Made by a program: the position numbers and the translations under genes. Positions 1 to 7,824 of a stretch of 18,008 bases of DNA are shown in pieces. The DNA is from an uncultured Alphaproteobacteria bacterium (GTDB lineage: Bacteria; Pseudomonadota; Alphaproteobacteria; Micavibrionales; Micavibrionaceae), in the NCBI GenBank assembly GCA_946481105.1, contig CAMLMM010000039.1, positions 1 to 18,008 on the forward strand, read 5' to 3'. The notes below the pieces were generated by a model. That model searched no databases, was not told where the DNA came from, and was given only the letters and a program-made list of their open reading frames with translations. The stretch's first letter is position 1; the number at the start of each line of letters is the position of its first letter.

Positions 1-642
1 GTTTCAGATGCCGCGCAGAAAGTTGCCGATACAGCTCAGGCTGCTGCGGGTCATGTCGGTGATGCTTTTAACAATGTGAAAGCTTCGGTGCGTGATGGTG
101 TGACTTATGTCGATAACCGCATGCAGGCTGCGCGTACCGGCACCGCGAATGCGTTGGAACTCGGTGGAGAGTTTCTGGGTAAGGCCACTATGGTCGCGGG
201 CGAAACCGCATTATTCAGTGCGGGAGTTTTGCCGATATTGTTTTTTTACGACTTGCCGATCAAGGCTGGAGATAAAGTTACTGAAACGATAGACGGCATT
301 GCTAAGTTCGTGCGTGGCGACCGTGTCCAGTTTATTGGAATCAATCTTGTGGGCGGGGGTTTATTGACCTCGCCTCAAGATGCCCGTGCGATTATTTACG
401 ACCCACATATGCCAAGCCGGGACAACAATGGTTATGTTGAGTTGAGCGAAGAAAGTATCGCACACCATTTGAAGATTATGGATGATGAAACACGCGGAGC
501 GCGGGAGCCGCAATATAAGGCCGCTTTGCTGGCGGTGCAGGAAGCCAGAAAGCGTTATGGCCTGCCGCTCAAATCGCCCGGTATTCGTGGTGAGGACATT
601 GTGGGGGCGGCTGATCTTCTGCTCCACATGGCAATATTTTAG
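1..642 (+). CDS. Unrecognised protein, 5'-partial
   Basis: The reading frame is open from the first base of the window and stops at TAG 640-642, so 213 residues are visible and the true start lies outside. The first about 50 residues are Ala/Val/Asp-rich and look like an amphipathic, LEA- or apolipoprotein-like helical stretch (for example VSDAAQKVADTAQAAAG). A hydrophobic stretch containing GVLPILFFYDLP follows at about residues 75-90 and may contact or cross the membrane. The C-terminal half is mixed polar sequence ending in a helix-like LLLHMAIF. I do not recognise a family and assign no function. A weak hairpin (678-694, GAACAA/TTGTTC) lies just downstream, without a T-tract. Confidence 0.72.
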   Translation, partial: VSDAAQKVADTAQAAAGHVGDAFNNVKASVRDGVTYVDNRMQAARTGTANALELGGEFLGKATMVAGETALFSAGVLPILFFYDLPIKAGDKVTETIDGIAKFVRGDRVQFIGINLVGGGLLTSPQDARAIIYDPHMPSRDNNGYVELSEESIAHHLKIMDDETRGAREPQYKAALLAVQEARKRYGLPLKSPGIRGEDIVGAADLLLHMAIF

Positions 643-820
643 GGCCGCGAGTGGGAGATATCTTATCCGTGTAACCTGAACAATAAATTTGTTCTGGATT
701 GGCATTAATAACGACCATAAATCATCTTACCTATTTTCCAGTTTGCTTTATAAGGGAATGAACCTTATGGCGCTTTCTGGCGTTTGTATGAAGGTTTTAA
801 CTCTAATGAAGGAAGAAAAA

Positions 821-1090
821 ATGATGAAAAACATAGCTTTGATGCTGCTGGCAGTATCGTCCCTGACCTTAATGGCCTGCGATGATCAGAAAACCAAGAC
901 GGAAAGCTCGCAAAAATCGGAAGTTGAGGGCGGCACGACTATGGAACGTGTTACCACAACTGAAACCAAAACCGATGATAGCGGCAACGCGAAACAAGAA
1001 ACTGAAACCAAAACGACAACTGATCCGCAAGGTCTCATGAATAAAGAAACGACGACTGAAAAAACCACCCAGTCGACGGAAACAAAATAG
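821..1090 (+). CDS. Small Thr/Lys/Glu-rich lipoprotein
   Basis: The first ATG at 821 (a second is at 824) is preceded by AAGGAAG at 809-815, a good ribosome binding site. The frame is also open further upstream, but no site there has comparable signals. The 89-residue product starts with a short basic end and a hydrophobic segment and then has the lipobox LMAC, with the acylated Cys at residue 20. Asp-Asp follows the Cys, which in enterobacteria would favour inner-membrane retention; that rule is not established here. The mature part is about 70 residues of low-complexity Thr, Lys, Glu and Gln (ETETKTTT, EKTTQSTETK), probably disordered in the periplasm. Function unknown. It is followed by a strong hairpin. 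Confidence 0.8.
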   Translation: MMKNIALMLLAVSSLTLMACDDQKTKTESSQKSEVEGGTTMERVTTTETKTDDSGNAKQETETKTTTDPQGLMNKETTTEKTTQSTETK

Positions 1091-1110
1091 TCATAACAAT
1101 GTAAATTATA

Positions 1111-1148
1111 GAAGGGACATATATATTTCGATATATGTGCCCTTCTTA
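1111..1148. terminator. Candidate terminator hairpin after lipoprotein gene
   Basis: GAAGGG (1111-1116) pairs with CCCTTC (1140-1145), and ACATATAT (1117-1124) pairs with ATATATGT (1131-1138). G1139 is bulged and the loop is 1125-1130. The stem is 14 bp. It lies 20 nt after the lipoprotein stop. The plus-strand tail is only TTAATGTT and the minus-strand tail is TATAATTT, so it is either a weak intrinsic terminator or an mRNA 3'-end stabiliser. Confidence 0.55.
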
Positions 1149-1185
1149 ATGTTACGAAAAATCAAACTTATAGAATTTTAAATAA

Positions 1186-2727
1186 TTGTCGACAAGCGGG
1201 CTGCTTACCCCCGGAAATTCCATTGGCACCTTATCCGCTGGCAATACAACGTTTAATACTGGTTCGACATATGAAGTTGAAATAGACGACGCGCTGAATT
1301 CCGACCTTTTGGATATTACAGGCACACTGGATATTCAATCGGGTGCCTCTGTATCTGTTCTGGCGACACCTGGGACCTATGCGAATGGTAGTCTATATAC
1401 CATCATTACGCATACGGGCGCGCGCACCGGAACATTTGATAACATTACCACCGACCTGGCATTTTTTACGCCTAGCCTTATTTATAATGCTAATGACGTG
1501 CAGGTACTGATGACAGCAAATAATGTGGGATTTGCGAGTGTAGGAACTGATTTCGTACAGCGTGACGTTGCCAATTCGCTGGAAGAACTCGGGGCTGGAA
1601 ACGCGATGTATGACGCTTTCAGCAGTTTGACCTATGCGCAGGCTGCACAGGCATTGGATGATTTATCGGGCGAGCACATGCCCGGCGTTACGGGCTCAAT
1701 GGCTGAGGCTGCTGGCATTATTCCTAAAATCCTTTCCACACGCATACAGGCATTATCACATCAGGATGATGGAACTGGGCTGGCGTTGCTTGCCCCCATG
1801 GCGGGTGTTGATGATCTGGCGTCTATCGTACCAAATGGCACCGCTTCTCTGCTGGAGCAGAGAGCCGGAACAAATAAAATTATCAACGCCGCTAACCGCG
1901 TATGGACCGAAGCCTTCGGAACAGCGGGCCATACTAATGGCCGCTCCACGTCATCCCAGCAGGACAGGGGATCAATGGGTTTGATGGCCGGAATTGACCG
2001 CCAGATTGATACGGATACATATATCGGATTTTTTGGCGGGTACGAATCGCTGGAAATGAATACCTATTCCGAAAGCGCATCGAGTCAGTTGAACAATTAC
2101 CATGCCGGCCTGTATGCCAGTCATCAGTTAAACGGGCATGTCCGTTTGAATGGTGGTTTCGGGAGCACTTTTCATGACATCAATACGCAGCGTTATGTTG
2201 TTTTCCCGGGTTTCAGTGGGGCGCCGCAAGGTGATACGACTGGGTTTACAGCGATGGGGTTTGTTGAGACCAGTTATGCTTTCTTAAGGCAGCATAATCT
2301 GGGTGGGGAGATATTCACCAATATCGCGTTGAGCTATGCGCATATGAATGGCTATACTGAAAGCGGCGGTGGGGCATCTAATCTGGAAGTGGACAGCAGC
2401 AGTGCTTTTGCTCCATCACAGACGCTGGGCGTTCGTATGGGGAAATCCTTCACGACCGAAAAGGGAAAAACTATCCGTATGAATGGGTCACTGGGCTGGC
2501 AACATGCTTATGGCGATTTAATGGATAAGGCCAGCATGCGCTTTGCGACAGGGTCATCGGAATTTGTGGCGTATGGCCCAGGTCGTACCCCTGATTCTGT
2601 GCTTGTCGGTTTAGGGGTTCAGGCTGATTTAAATGATGGTGCAAGCCTGCATGGCGGATATAACGGGACACTGTCATCGAACAGCCAGGACCATGCTTTC
2701 ACAATCAGCGCCAAATTCTCTTTTTAA
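1186..2727 (+). pseudogene. 5'-truncated autotransporter (type Va): passenger remnant plus beta-barrel
   Basis: About 513 codons. The frame opens with LLTPGNSIGTLSAGNTTF, the passenger-end motif (PGNSIGTL) that normally comes after hundreds of residues of beta-helix. About 100 residues of C-terminal passenger follow, then a linker, then a typical autotransporter beta-domain from about residue 235 (NRVWTEAFG, GLMAGIDRQ, GFFGGYE). It ends in Phe (FTISAKFSF), the outer-membrane protein insertion signal recognised by BAM. No signal peptide exists, the first usable codon is TTG 1186, an in-frame TAA lies directly before it at 1183-1185, and there is no ribosome binding site. As written it could not be exported. 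It is either a genuine decayed gene or an assembly collapse in a repetitive passenger. The stop TAA is at 2725-2727, 2 nt from the convergent lipoprotein gene. Confidence 0.75.
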
Positions 2728-2729
2728 TT

Positions 2730-3035
2730 TTACCGTCCGCAGATATACGCTTCGCCTTCGTTGGTTGTCGTGCCGTCCTGTTTTACTGGGGCCGTCATAA
2801 CGATGTGTGTGGCGCCCAATTTTGCCGCCTCAATCTTCGCATTTTTTACACGCGCTTCGCTGGCGGTTTCCGTGAACAGGCCATAATTTTTAGAACTGGT
2901 CGATATATGGCCGACATGTTTGCAGCCCATAACGATATTCTGACCGACAATCAGGATGTTGGGGTGCGGGTCTTCGGTGGTGGCGCAGGCGGTCAAGAGC
3001 AGAGCGATTACCATAAGCGAATGGAGTTTTTTCAT
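2730..3035 (-). CDS. DUF4156-like lipoprotein
   Basis: A lipoprotein of 101 residues. I place the start at ATG 3035-3033, not at the upstream ATG 3041-3039. The AGGAG at 3042-3046 directly abuts the first ATG but sits 6 nt from the second. The signal peptide ends in the lipobox LTAC (Cys17). The mature part has a conserved-looking Cys near GCKHVGHIS, and an EARVKNAKIEAAKLGATHIV segment that resembles the 'alanine-rich helix then GA-hV' core of DUF4156 lipoproteins such as YjeI-type proteins. Its last residues (AYICGR) hold another Cys, so a disulfide is possible. Probably anchored in the outer membrane. Biochemical role unknown. Convergent with the autotransporter remnant and with no obvious terminator between them. 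Confidence 0.8.
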   Translation of the reverse strand: MKKLHSLMVIALLLTACATTEDPHPNILIVGQNIVMGCKHVGHISTSSKNYGLFTETASEARVKNAKIEAAKLGATHIVMTAPVKQDGTTTNEGEAYICGR

Positions 3036-3041
3036 TCTCAT

Positions 3042-3046
3042 CTCCT
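3042..3046 (-). promoter_or_regulatory. Ribosome binding site that decides the DUF4156-like start
   Basis: AGGAG reading on the minus strand. It touches the ATG at 3041 (spacing 0) and is 6 nt from the ATG at 3035, so the second ATG is the likely start. Confidence 0.6.
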
Positions 3047-3092
3047 GTTATTAAATCTGTGGGGGAATATATCATTCACCTCCGCCATAGGA

Positions 3093-3114
3093 AAGGACCC
3101 TTTGCGGGTCCCTT
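3093..3114 (-). terminator. Hairpin after the 51-residue gene
   Basis: GGACCC (3095-3100) pairs with GGGTCC (3106-3111) around the 5-nt loop TTTGC; outer AA/TT can extend the stem across a bulge. It lies 5 nt beyond the stop codon of the 51-residue minus-strand gene and about 50 nt upstream of the DUF4156-like gene. The T-tract is short (TTT), so termination may be partial. Confidence 0.5.
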
Positions 3115-3118
3115 GCTT

Positions 3119-3274
3119 TTATCGCTTGGCACTTTTTTTGGTCGATCGGTGATAATCCGGCGCGCCAGCCCCGGTGAATATATTACCACTAAGGGGGTCG
3201 CTGGCGGGAAATGTGTCTTTTAACTCCTTATCCAGTTCCTTTTCCTGCTCTTTTGCCGATTTCTTACGGGTCAT
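3119..3274 (-). CDS. Small FPASDP-motif protein (51 aa)
   Basis: A short gene with ATG at 3274-3272, a GAGGT ribosome binding site at 3281-3285 (spacing 6) and stop TAA at 3121-3119. The product begins MTRKKSAKEQEKELDKELKD, a charged helix, followed by TFPASDPLSG and a short polar tail ending in STKKSAKR. The sequence ELxxxL(K/E)DTFPASDP is a recurrent motif that I recall from many small uncharacterised proteobacterial proteins. That recurrence, the ribosome binding site and the following hairpin make this a real gene despite its size. It is basic and soluble with no signal peptide. Function is not known to me. A perfect palindrome lies just upstream of its ribosome binding site. Confidence 0.75.
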   Translation of the reverse strand: MTRKKSAKEQEKELDKELKDTFPASDPLSGNIFTGAGAPDYHRSTKKSAKR

Positions 3275-3287
3275 GGTGATACCTCAC

Positions 3288-3301
3288 TGGTTACGTAACC
3301 A
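3288..3301. promoter_or_regulatory. Perfect 14-bp palindrome upstream of the small FPASDP gene
   Basis: TGGTTACGTAACCA is self-complementary over all 14 positions. It lies 14 nt upstream of the small gene's start and 26 nt after the stop of the YdjM-like gene on the same strand. It has the size and symmetry of a dimeric repressor operator, but no regulator is identifiable. Confidence 0.35.
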
Positions 3302-3326
3302 ACACGGATAAGTCCAGATTTGTTCC

Positions 3327-4382
3327 TTAACAATCTTTGTCGGATGTGGGCAGGAAACTATTGGGTAAACCGACAGAGGCGCGGAAAAGTTGTTTTATGT
3401 TTTCCAGGCTGGCATCACGTTCGTTCCGGATGCGGCCAAGCAGATTTGCGGTCAGGTGGTTGCCATTTGCATTCAGGCGGAAATTCATTCCCCACCAGCC
3501 AAAAGCCGATGGCCCCGGAATGCCATAGCGCGCGTCCATTGCATAAGCAGTTTTGCTGTCGGGAGTCACCGTAATGCTTAACTGATCGCCCGCGAACCAG
3601 TTGAATACATATCCGGCTTCTGTCGCCAGAATGGAGTTGCGGACAGGGGCGGGGGCCTGAATCTGGCAGGTCCATTTGATAGGTTCCGGTGAAAATGTGG
3701 AGACAAATCCGACACGCAGTTTGCTACCATTTTCTTCGACAACAACACGGCGCAGCCAGGGCTGAAAAATCGTCGTATAGGCAGTGATGCGTGAAGGTGT
3801 GACATTCTGTTCGGCCAATTGCGCCGCTGCCATTTCCCTGGCCGTGTTGTTCTGATGCCAGCCATAGGCAAGATATAGAACCGATAAACCAAGCGCGACG
3901 CACGCAAACTTGGCTATATGCTGTCGCAAGGTCGGCAAAGCAGGAAGACATAGCCCTAATAATAGTATAAGTGTGAAGAAGGGGTCGATGATGCTGACTG
4001 CGGCGATTTCAAATCGTTTATCGGTGAAAGGAGCCAGTAACTGGGTTCCGTAGATTGTGCAGGCATCCAGCAGCGCATGCGAGATCATAGCGAGGGCCAT
4101 TGCCAAGATCCAGAGATTGCGATGACTGGGTATTTTGTCATACCAGCGCCAAAGCCCCAATCCCATCAAGGCACCAGCCAGCGGCGTAAACCAGAGTGAA
4201 TGGGTAAAGCCGCGATGATATTTCCATTCGGCGAAATCGCCGAGATGCGGGGTCAGGAATACATCAAAATCGGGAATGGTGGCGGCCAAGGCCCCGAAAA
4301 CCATTGCCTTTCTACCAAGTTTGCCGTTGCTTACGGCCTGCGCAATCGCGGCCCCCATAACAATATGCGTCAGTGAATCCAT
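3327..4382 (-). CDS. YdjM/DUF457-type membrane-bound metal-dependent hydrolase
   Basis: 351 residues. The N-terminus MDSLTHIVMGAAIAQA, the acidic pair in IPDFD (residues 36-40), HRGFTH (56-61) and SHALLDA (101-107) match the pattern of the YdjM/YfhO-like 'membrane-bound metal-dependent hydrolase' family (DUF457). There the His and Asp residues are the presumed metal ligands. Several hydrophobic segments (about 24-37, 62-78, 90-105, 125-150, 158-173) make it an inner-membrane protein. The C-terminal about 170 residues form a hydrophilic domain with few recognisable features, probably periplasmic. Substrate is unknown; homologues have been linked to the SOS response or membrane lipid metabolism, without proof. 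No strong ribosome binding site is seen before ATG 4382. The start is 36 nt after the stop of the secreted repeat protein, so it is probably the last gene of that operon. Confidence 0.8.
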   Translation of the reverse strand: MDSLTHIVMGAAIAQAVSNGKLGRKAMVFGALAATIPDFDVFLTPHLGDFAEWKYHRGFTHSLWFTPLAGALMGLGLWRWYDKIPSHRNLWILAMALAMISHALLDACTIYGTQLLAPFTDKRFEIAAVSIIDPFFTLILLLGLCLPALPTLRQHIAKFACVALGLSVLYLAYGWHQNNTAREMAAAQLAEQNVTPSRITAYTTIFQPWLRRVVVEENGSKLRVGFVSTFSPEPIKWTCQIQAPAPVRNSILATEAGYVFNWFAGDQLSITVTPDSKTAYAMDARYGIPGPSAFGWWGMNFRLNANGNHLTANLLGRIRNERDASLENIKQLFRASVGLPNSFLPTSDKDC

Positions 4383-4418
4383 TTTATTGATATAGTCTGT
4401 TTAAAATAAAAGTGAATA

Positions 4419-6236
4419 TCAGTAATAATAAGGGGTGGCTTTGGCCCATTTTGAGGCCGGATAACGTTTATGAAGCCGCTCGTAAACGGCTTTGCTCTCA
4501 TTCGGGTAATCGCGTTCCCATTTGCACATATTCTGAAATTCGGAGCCACGGAAGCAGCGAACAAGGAAATGAAGCGTTTCCGCTTCGATCATGTCTGGTG
4601 GCAAATCGCGTGTAGCGCCAGCCACTTCATGGAATAATTCATAAGGCGGGATGGCGGCTTTAGCGCGGGCTGTTGCCCCTTCACATGCAGTCCCGCACCA
4701 GGGTCGCATTTCTGGGAGGCTATGGGTCGTATAATAATCCTGTTCCATGAAGGTAAAGTTCGGACGCAGGTTTTTATAATATTCAAACCGGGCTACATCC
4801 AGTTTGGATTTATTGTCATCCGGCTGTTTTGCCAAGATTGCCACGGCCTGTTTGATATCGGCAAAATATCTGGCCGCGGCGGGTTCCTGTGTCATGAGAT
4901 TGGTCAGATCAACGTAGCGGCGGGTCAAAAGGTATCGCAGCGCCAGTTCCTGCGCCAGATAAGCGCGTTTTTCTCCGGTAATATTTGGTTTACGCAAGGC
5001 GAGGGCAATATCTTTATCATCCAGCGCGTTCTGGGCCACTGCCCGCAACAGGTTTTCACTTTTGAGATGTGATGTTGGTTCATAAAGCTGCAAAGTATTT
5101 TTCTGCGCGATTTTCAGTTTAGCCATTTCAAGTTCGATGGCTTCCTGAGAGCTTGCCTGATTCATAGCAGTAAAGACATTCAGCGCCTCATCATAATTGC
5201 CTAATGCGGCGAATGATTTGGCCCGCAGTAATTCTGTGCTAAGCGAAAGAAGGTCGTTCGTTACCTTGTCGCCGGGCGTTGAATCCAGCACGCCTTGATA
5301 ATCTTTCATTTTATAAAGGCCGAGGGCGCGCGTGAAATGGAATAAGCCCGGGTGTTCACGAAAATCGCTTTCGCGTTTGTTCAGGGCGGAAATGTCCTCT
5401 GCCGTGGGGATTTGTTCTTTTAGCCAGCCATAGGTGATGAGTAACGGGGCATCCTGCGCGGCATTTATCGGTGTTGTATTAAAGCGCATAAATTCCTGCA
5501 GCAGCACAACATCATATTTGCCAGCGTTGCCGGGTGCAAAAGCTTTATTTGCTTCCGTACGTAAAGCCGCCGATAAATCATCGGTACGTCCCTGTAGCAT
5601 AAGAATTTTACGCTGAATGTGGCGCGCTGAATCGGCATACAGTCCGCTCGGGTATGCCTTTAAATATGCGGCATACGAGTCACTGGCCTGTTTGACCAGG
5701 TTTTGATCAACCTGTTCCAGCGGGTCGGTATAGCCGTCCCAGTTCTTCTGTGACATGACCAATTGTGTACGGGCAACCATATATGTGGCCGTTTCAACGG
5801 CCCAGCTATTTGATGATTTGTCGACCCATTTCGCCAGACGTTCTCTCAGGCCCTGGCTTTTGTCGCGCAGTTTGGTAAATCCTGTGAGGGCAGTATCGTA
5901 GTCAGCGCGATTGAATGCATCTGCTGCCGCAATATAGTCCTTATAATCGGGCTGGTTTTCTGCTGCCTTGCGAGCATCCAGTTGCGCTTGTGTTGGTATG
6001 GGTTCAGTTGCATAGTTATTGTTGTGGTTGGATGTAACCAACTCCCAGGATTCCTCAGGAGTAACCAACTCCCAATACAGCGCGCGCAAGCTGTAATAAT
6101 CATCCGTATATTCCGGCACAGTATGATCGATATCAATATAGGTTGGCGGCGCAAAGTAAGGTGATGGCGGACCGCCGGAGGCAAAAGCGACAGAGGGTAT
6201 GAACAGGAGCAGGGCAGTGCAGATGGGGCGAAGCAT
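4419..6236 (-). CDS. Large secreted alpha-helical (TPR-like) protein
   Basis: 605 residues. The signal peptide is clear (MLRPICTALLLFIPSVAFAS, cleavage near residue 19-20), so the protein is periplasmic or outer-membrane associated. The mature part is helical with TPR-like pairs: ADAFNRADYDTALTGFTKLR at about 105-124, a stretch around SYAAYLKAYPSGLYADSARH, and FAALGNYDEALNVFTAMNQA in the middle. Residues 55-59 and 64-68 both read WELVT, encoded by a 14-nt direct repeat at 6034-6047 and 6061-6074. The C-terminal third has three Cys residues in WCGTAC and VRCFRG contexts, possibly disulfide-bonded. ATG 6236 lies 7 nt after the stop of the DUF3142 gene and has no clear ribosome binding site, which suggests translational coupling. 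Function unknown; TPR-like periplasmic proteins usually scaffold envelope complexes. Confidence 0.82.
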   Translation of the reverse strand: MLRPICTALLLFIPSVAFASGGPPSPYFAPPTYIDIDHTVPEYTDDYYSLRALYWELVTPEESWELVTSNHNNNYATEPIPTQAQLDARKAAENQPDYKDYIAAADAFNRADYDTALTGFTKLRDKSQGLRERLAKWVDKSSNSWAVETATYMVARTQLVMSQKNWDGYTDPLEQVDQNLVKQASDSYAAYLKAYPSGLYADSARHIQRKILMLQGRTDDLSAALRTEANKAFAPGNAGKYDVVLLQEFMRFNTTPINAAQDAPLLITYGWLKEQIPTAEDISALNKRESDFREHPGLFHFTRALGLYKMKDYQGVLDSTPGDKVTNDLLSLSTELLRAKSFAALGNYDEALNVFTAMNQASSQEAIELEMAKLKIAQKNTLQLYEPTSHLKSENLLRAVAQNALDDKDIALALRKPNITGEKRAYLAQELALRYLLTRRYVDLTNLMTQEPAAARYFADIKQAVAILAKQPDDNKSKLDVARFEYYKNLRPNFTFMEQDYYTTHSLPEMRPWCGTACEGATARAKAAIPPYELFHEVAGATRDLPPDMIEAETLHFLVRCFRGSEFQNMCKWERDYPNESKAVYERLHKRYPASKWAKATPYYY

Positions 6237-6243
6237 GCAATTG

Positions 6244-6981
6244 TCATTTCTGGATGAAGTAAATCACCCCGTTAAAGTTGGAATTAGCGGAAAGAGTATG
6301 TAAATAAGCGTCATTGTTTTGCATGTCTGAGGCGAGGAGTCCAATACGGAAGGGCAGTTTATAACGCGACAAGGCCTGGATATAACGTTGCATATTTGGC
6401 AGTGGGTCGTGGTCCTGATAAAGCTGGTAAACCACTTCATCGACTGTTGTTGTGATATGGCTGACCGCATCACGCTGACCGTAAACGGCCCAGTCGCCTA
6501 GCCCAGTGATGCTGAGTTTATATTGAGGAGGCAGAGCATCGCGAAGCTGTGTCAGAAAGTCACCATATTGCAGGAGCTTGGAAGTTGCCGAGTCAAAATC
6601 AACCTGCAACCCGGTGATGGTCAATTTATGACGTTGCCATTCTGTGACACTTTGCAGAAAATTGCGCGTGACTATTTCAGGTTCGGGCAAATCACCTTCG
6701 AGACGATAAGAGAGGTAGATGGCTTTCGCCTGTAACGGATGCGGATACAGGCCGACCCGCTTATAATGGCTTTGTGATGATGTGGTTTTGATTAATCCCT
6801 GATAAATATACAGGTCGGAATTTGCCGGGGCGTCAGCAGCGACTATGCCTGCCCATAACCAATAGGCGGCAGGAATAGGGCGGCTAGGGTAGGCATGAAA
6901 TGTGAAGATGGTTAGTGCCACCAAGGCAATGAAAACGGTAATTGCAGCAATGTAATAGGGGTGATGCGGGGTGAGAGCCAT
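6244..6981 (-). CDS. DUF3142 family membrane-anchored protein
   Basis: 245 residues. One N-terminal membrane anchor (about residues 9-30) is followed by a domain whose core GLQVDFDSATSKLLQYGDFL (124-143) and LSITGLGDW (156-164) match the DUF3142 pattern of a VQxDfD strand, a conserved Tyr and an LSITxLxDW strand. DUF3142 is thought to be a TIM-barrel related to glycoside hydrolases. If so, Asp128 and Asp130 are candidate active-site residues, but the activity is unproven. The catalytic part would face the periplasm. It is the first gene of a probable operon with the secreted TPR-like protein (7-nt gap), so they likely work together on an envelope or exported polymer; that is inference. ATG 6981 is the start used here. 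Confidence 0.78.
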   Translation of the reverse strand: MALTPHHPYYIAAITVFIALVALTIFTFHAYPSRPIPAAYWLWAGIVAADAPANSDLYIYQGLIKTTSSQSHYKRVGLYPHPLQAKAIYLSYRLEGDLPEPEIVTRNFLQSVTEWQRHKLTITGLQVDFDSATSKLLQYGDFLTQLRDALPPQYKLSITGLGDWAVYGQRDAVSHITTTVDEVVYQLYQDHDPLPNMQRYIQALSRYKLPFRIGLLASDMQNNDAYLHTLSANSNFNGVIYFIQK

Positions 6982-7050
6982 AGCTAATAAAAATGCAGAT
7001 ATCTCAGCTATGCAAGGGGGAAAATGAGGCTGCCGCTTCTCTTTTGCGGC

Positions 7051-7743
7051 TCAGGCGCGGGAGGGGTGGTAGGATGTAATCGCCCGTATCTGGGGCACAG
7101 ACAGGCTGAGGTCATTGAGTGTGCGGTAAGAACGATGCAGAAGATTATGGCGAAAGACGATGCGCTCTCCGGCGGCCAGCATATGTAACTGCAGATTACC
7201 TTTGGCGATATGATGCCTGACCGCGACTTCGTTGAAATAGGCGGTAGTTGCCGATTGCGTAAATGGTAGCTCAAAGCCGTTTTCAGAGGTGGCCATGAAT
7301 ATGCCGCGCCCGGACAAGTCGCGGTGCTGAATGGGGATATCAACGCTCCGGGACATATCCATATGCCAAGGGATGCCCAGATCCTTGCCGACAGCTATAC
7401 GGGTAATGCATTGTTTGCCGGTATGGTGTGCATAATCTTCATTGTCCGAAAAAAGCTGGATTTGCAGGGCAAGCGGCAGGCCATAGGTGGAATGTATCAG
7501 TTTGTCCCCGATTGGCAGGCAAGGTCTGTTTTTCGCTCTTACGCATATACGGCCATCAAACTGGCCTATTTCAACCCCGGTTAATTTTTCGGTGTCATGT
7601 GGGGTTATGGAGGCAATAGCTTCCCTGATGGCAATTTTGGCATCATTGGTGGTGATGGCCGCGCAATTGCTATCGGCGAATGCCGCCCGTAAATCGGCAA
7701 AGCCGACTTTTTCCTGAATATATCCTACTGGAGAAAGCGCCAT
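7051..7743 (-). CDS. Possible Fe(II)-dependent oxygenase-like (cupin-fold) protein
   Basis: 230 residues, no signal peptide or membrane segment. The sequence contains PWHMDMS (HxD at His127-x-Asp129) and about 70 residues later FRHNLLHRSYR (His199 or His203, with Arg204/Arg207). That HxD...H...R layout is what the double-stranded beta-helix 2-oxoglutarate/Fe(II) dioxygenases use for metal and cosubstrate. The spacing and surrounding strands (RGIFMATSENGFELPF, AGERIVFRHN) fit, but I do not recognise a named family, so the call is tentative. The start is ATG 7743. A TAA closes the frame 6 nt upstream, and an AAGGA directly abuts the ATG, an unusually short spacing. The promoter lies in the divergent region shared with rplM, which holds a 16-bp palindrome. 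Other possibility: an inactive cupin relative. Confidence 0.55.
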   Translation of the reverse strand: MALSPVGYIQEKVGFADLRAAFADSNCAAITTNDAKIAIREAIASITPHDTEKLTGVEIGQFDGRICVRAKNRPCLPIGDKLIHSTYGLPLALQIQLFSDNEDYAHHTGKQCITRIAVGKDLGIPWHMDMSRSVDIPIQHRDLSGRGIFMATSENGFELPFTQSATTAYFNEVAVRHHIAKGNLQLHMLAAGERIVFRHNLLHRSYRTLNDLSLSVPQIRAITSYHPSRA

Positions 7744-7824
7744 TCCTTACACCATATAATTACATAATTGTATTGGCGTTATACAGGAGAAGAGCTCAAC
7801 AGAGCAAGAAAATCAGCAATATAA

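Noticed and set aside
678..694. GAACAA/TTGTTC hairpin as a terminator for the first gene
   Set aside because: The stem is 6 bp and AT-rich with no T-tract; not strong enough to call.
689..820. Longer N-terminus for the small lipoprotein
   Set aside because: The extended frame adds no signal-like sequence, and the ribosome binding site at 809-815 with a lipoprotein signal peptide directly after fixes the start near 821.
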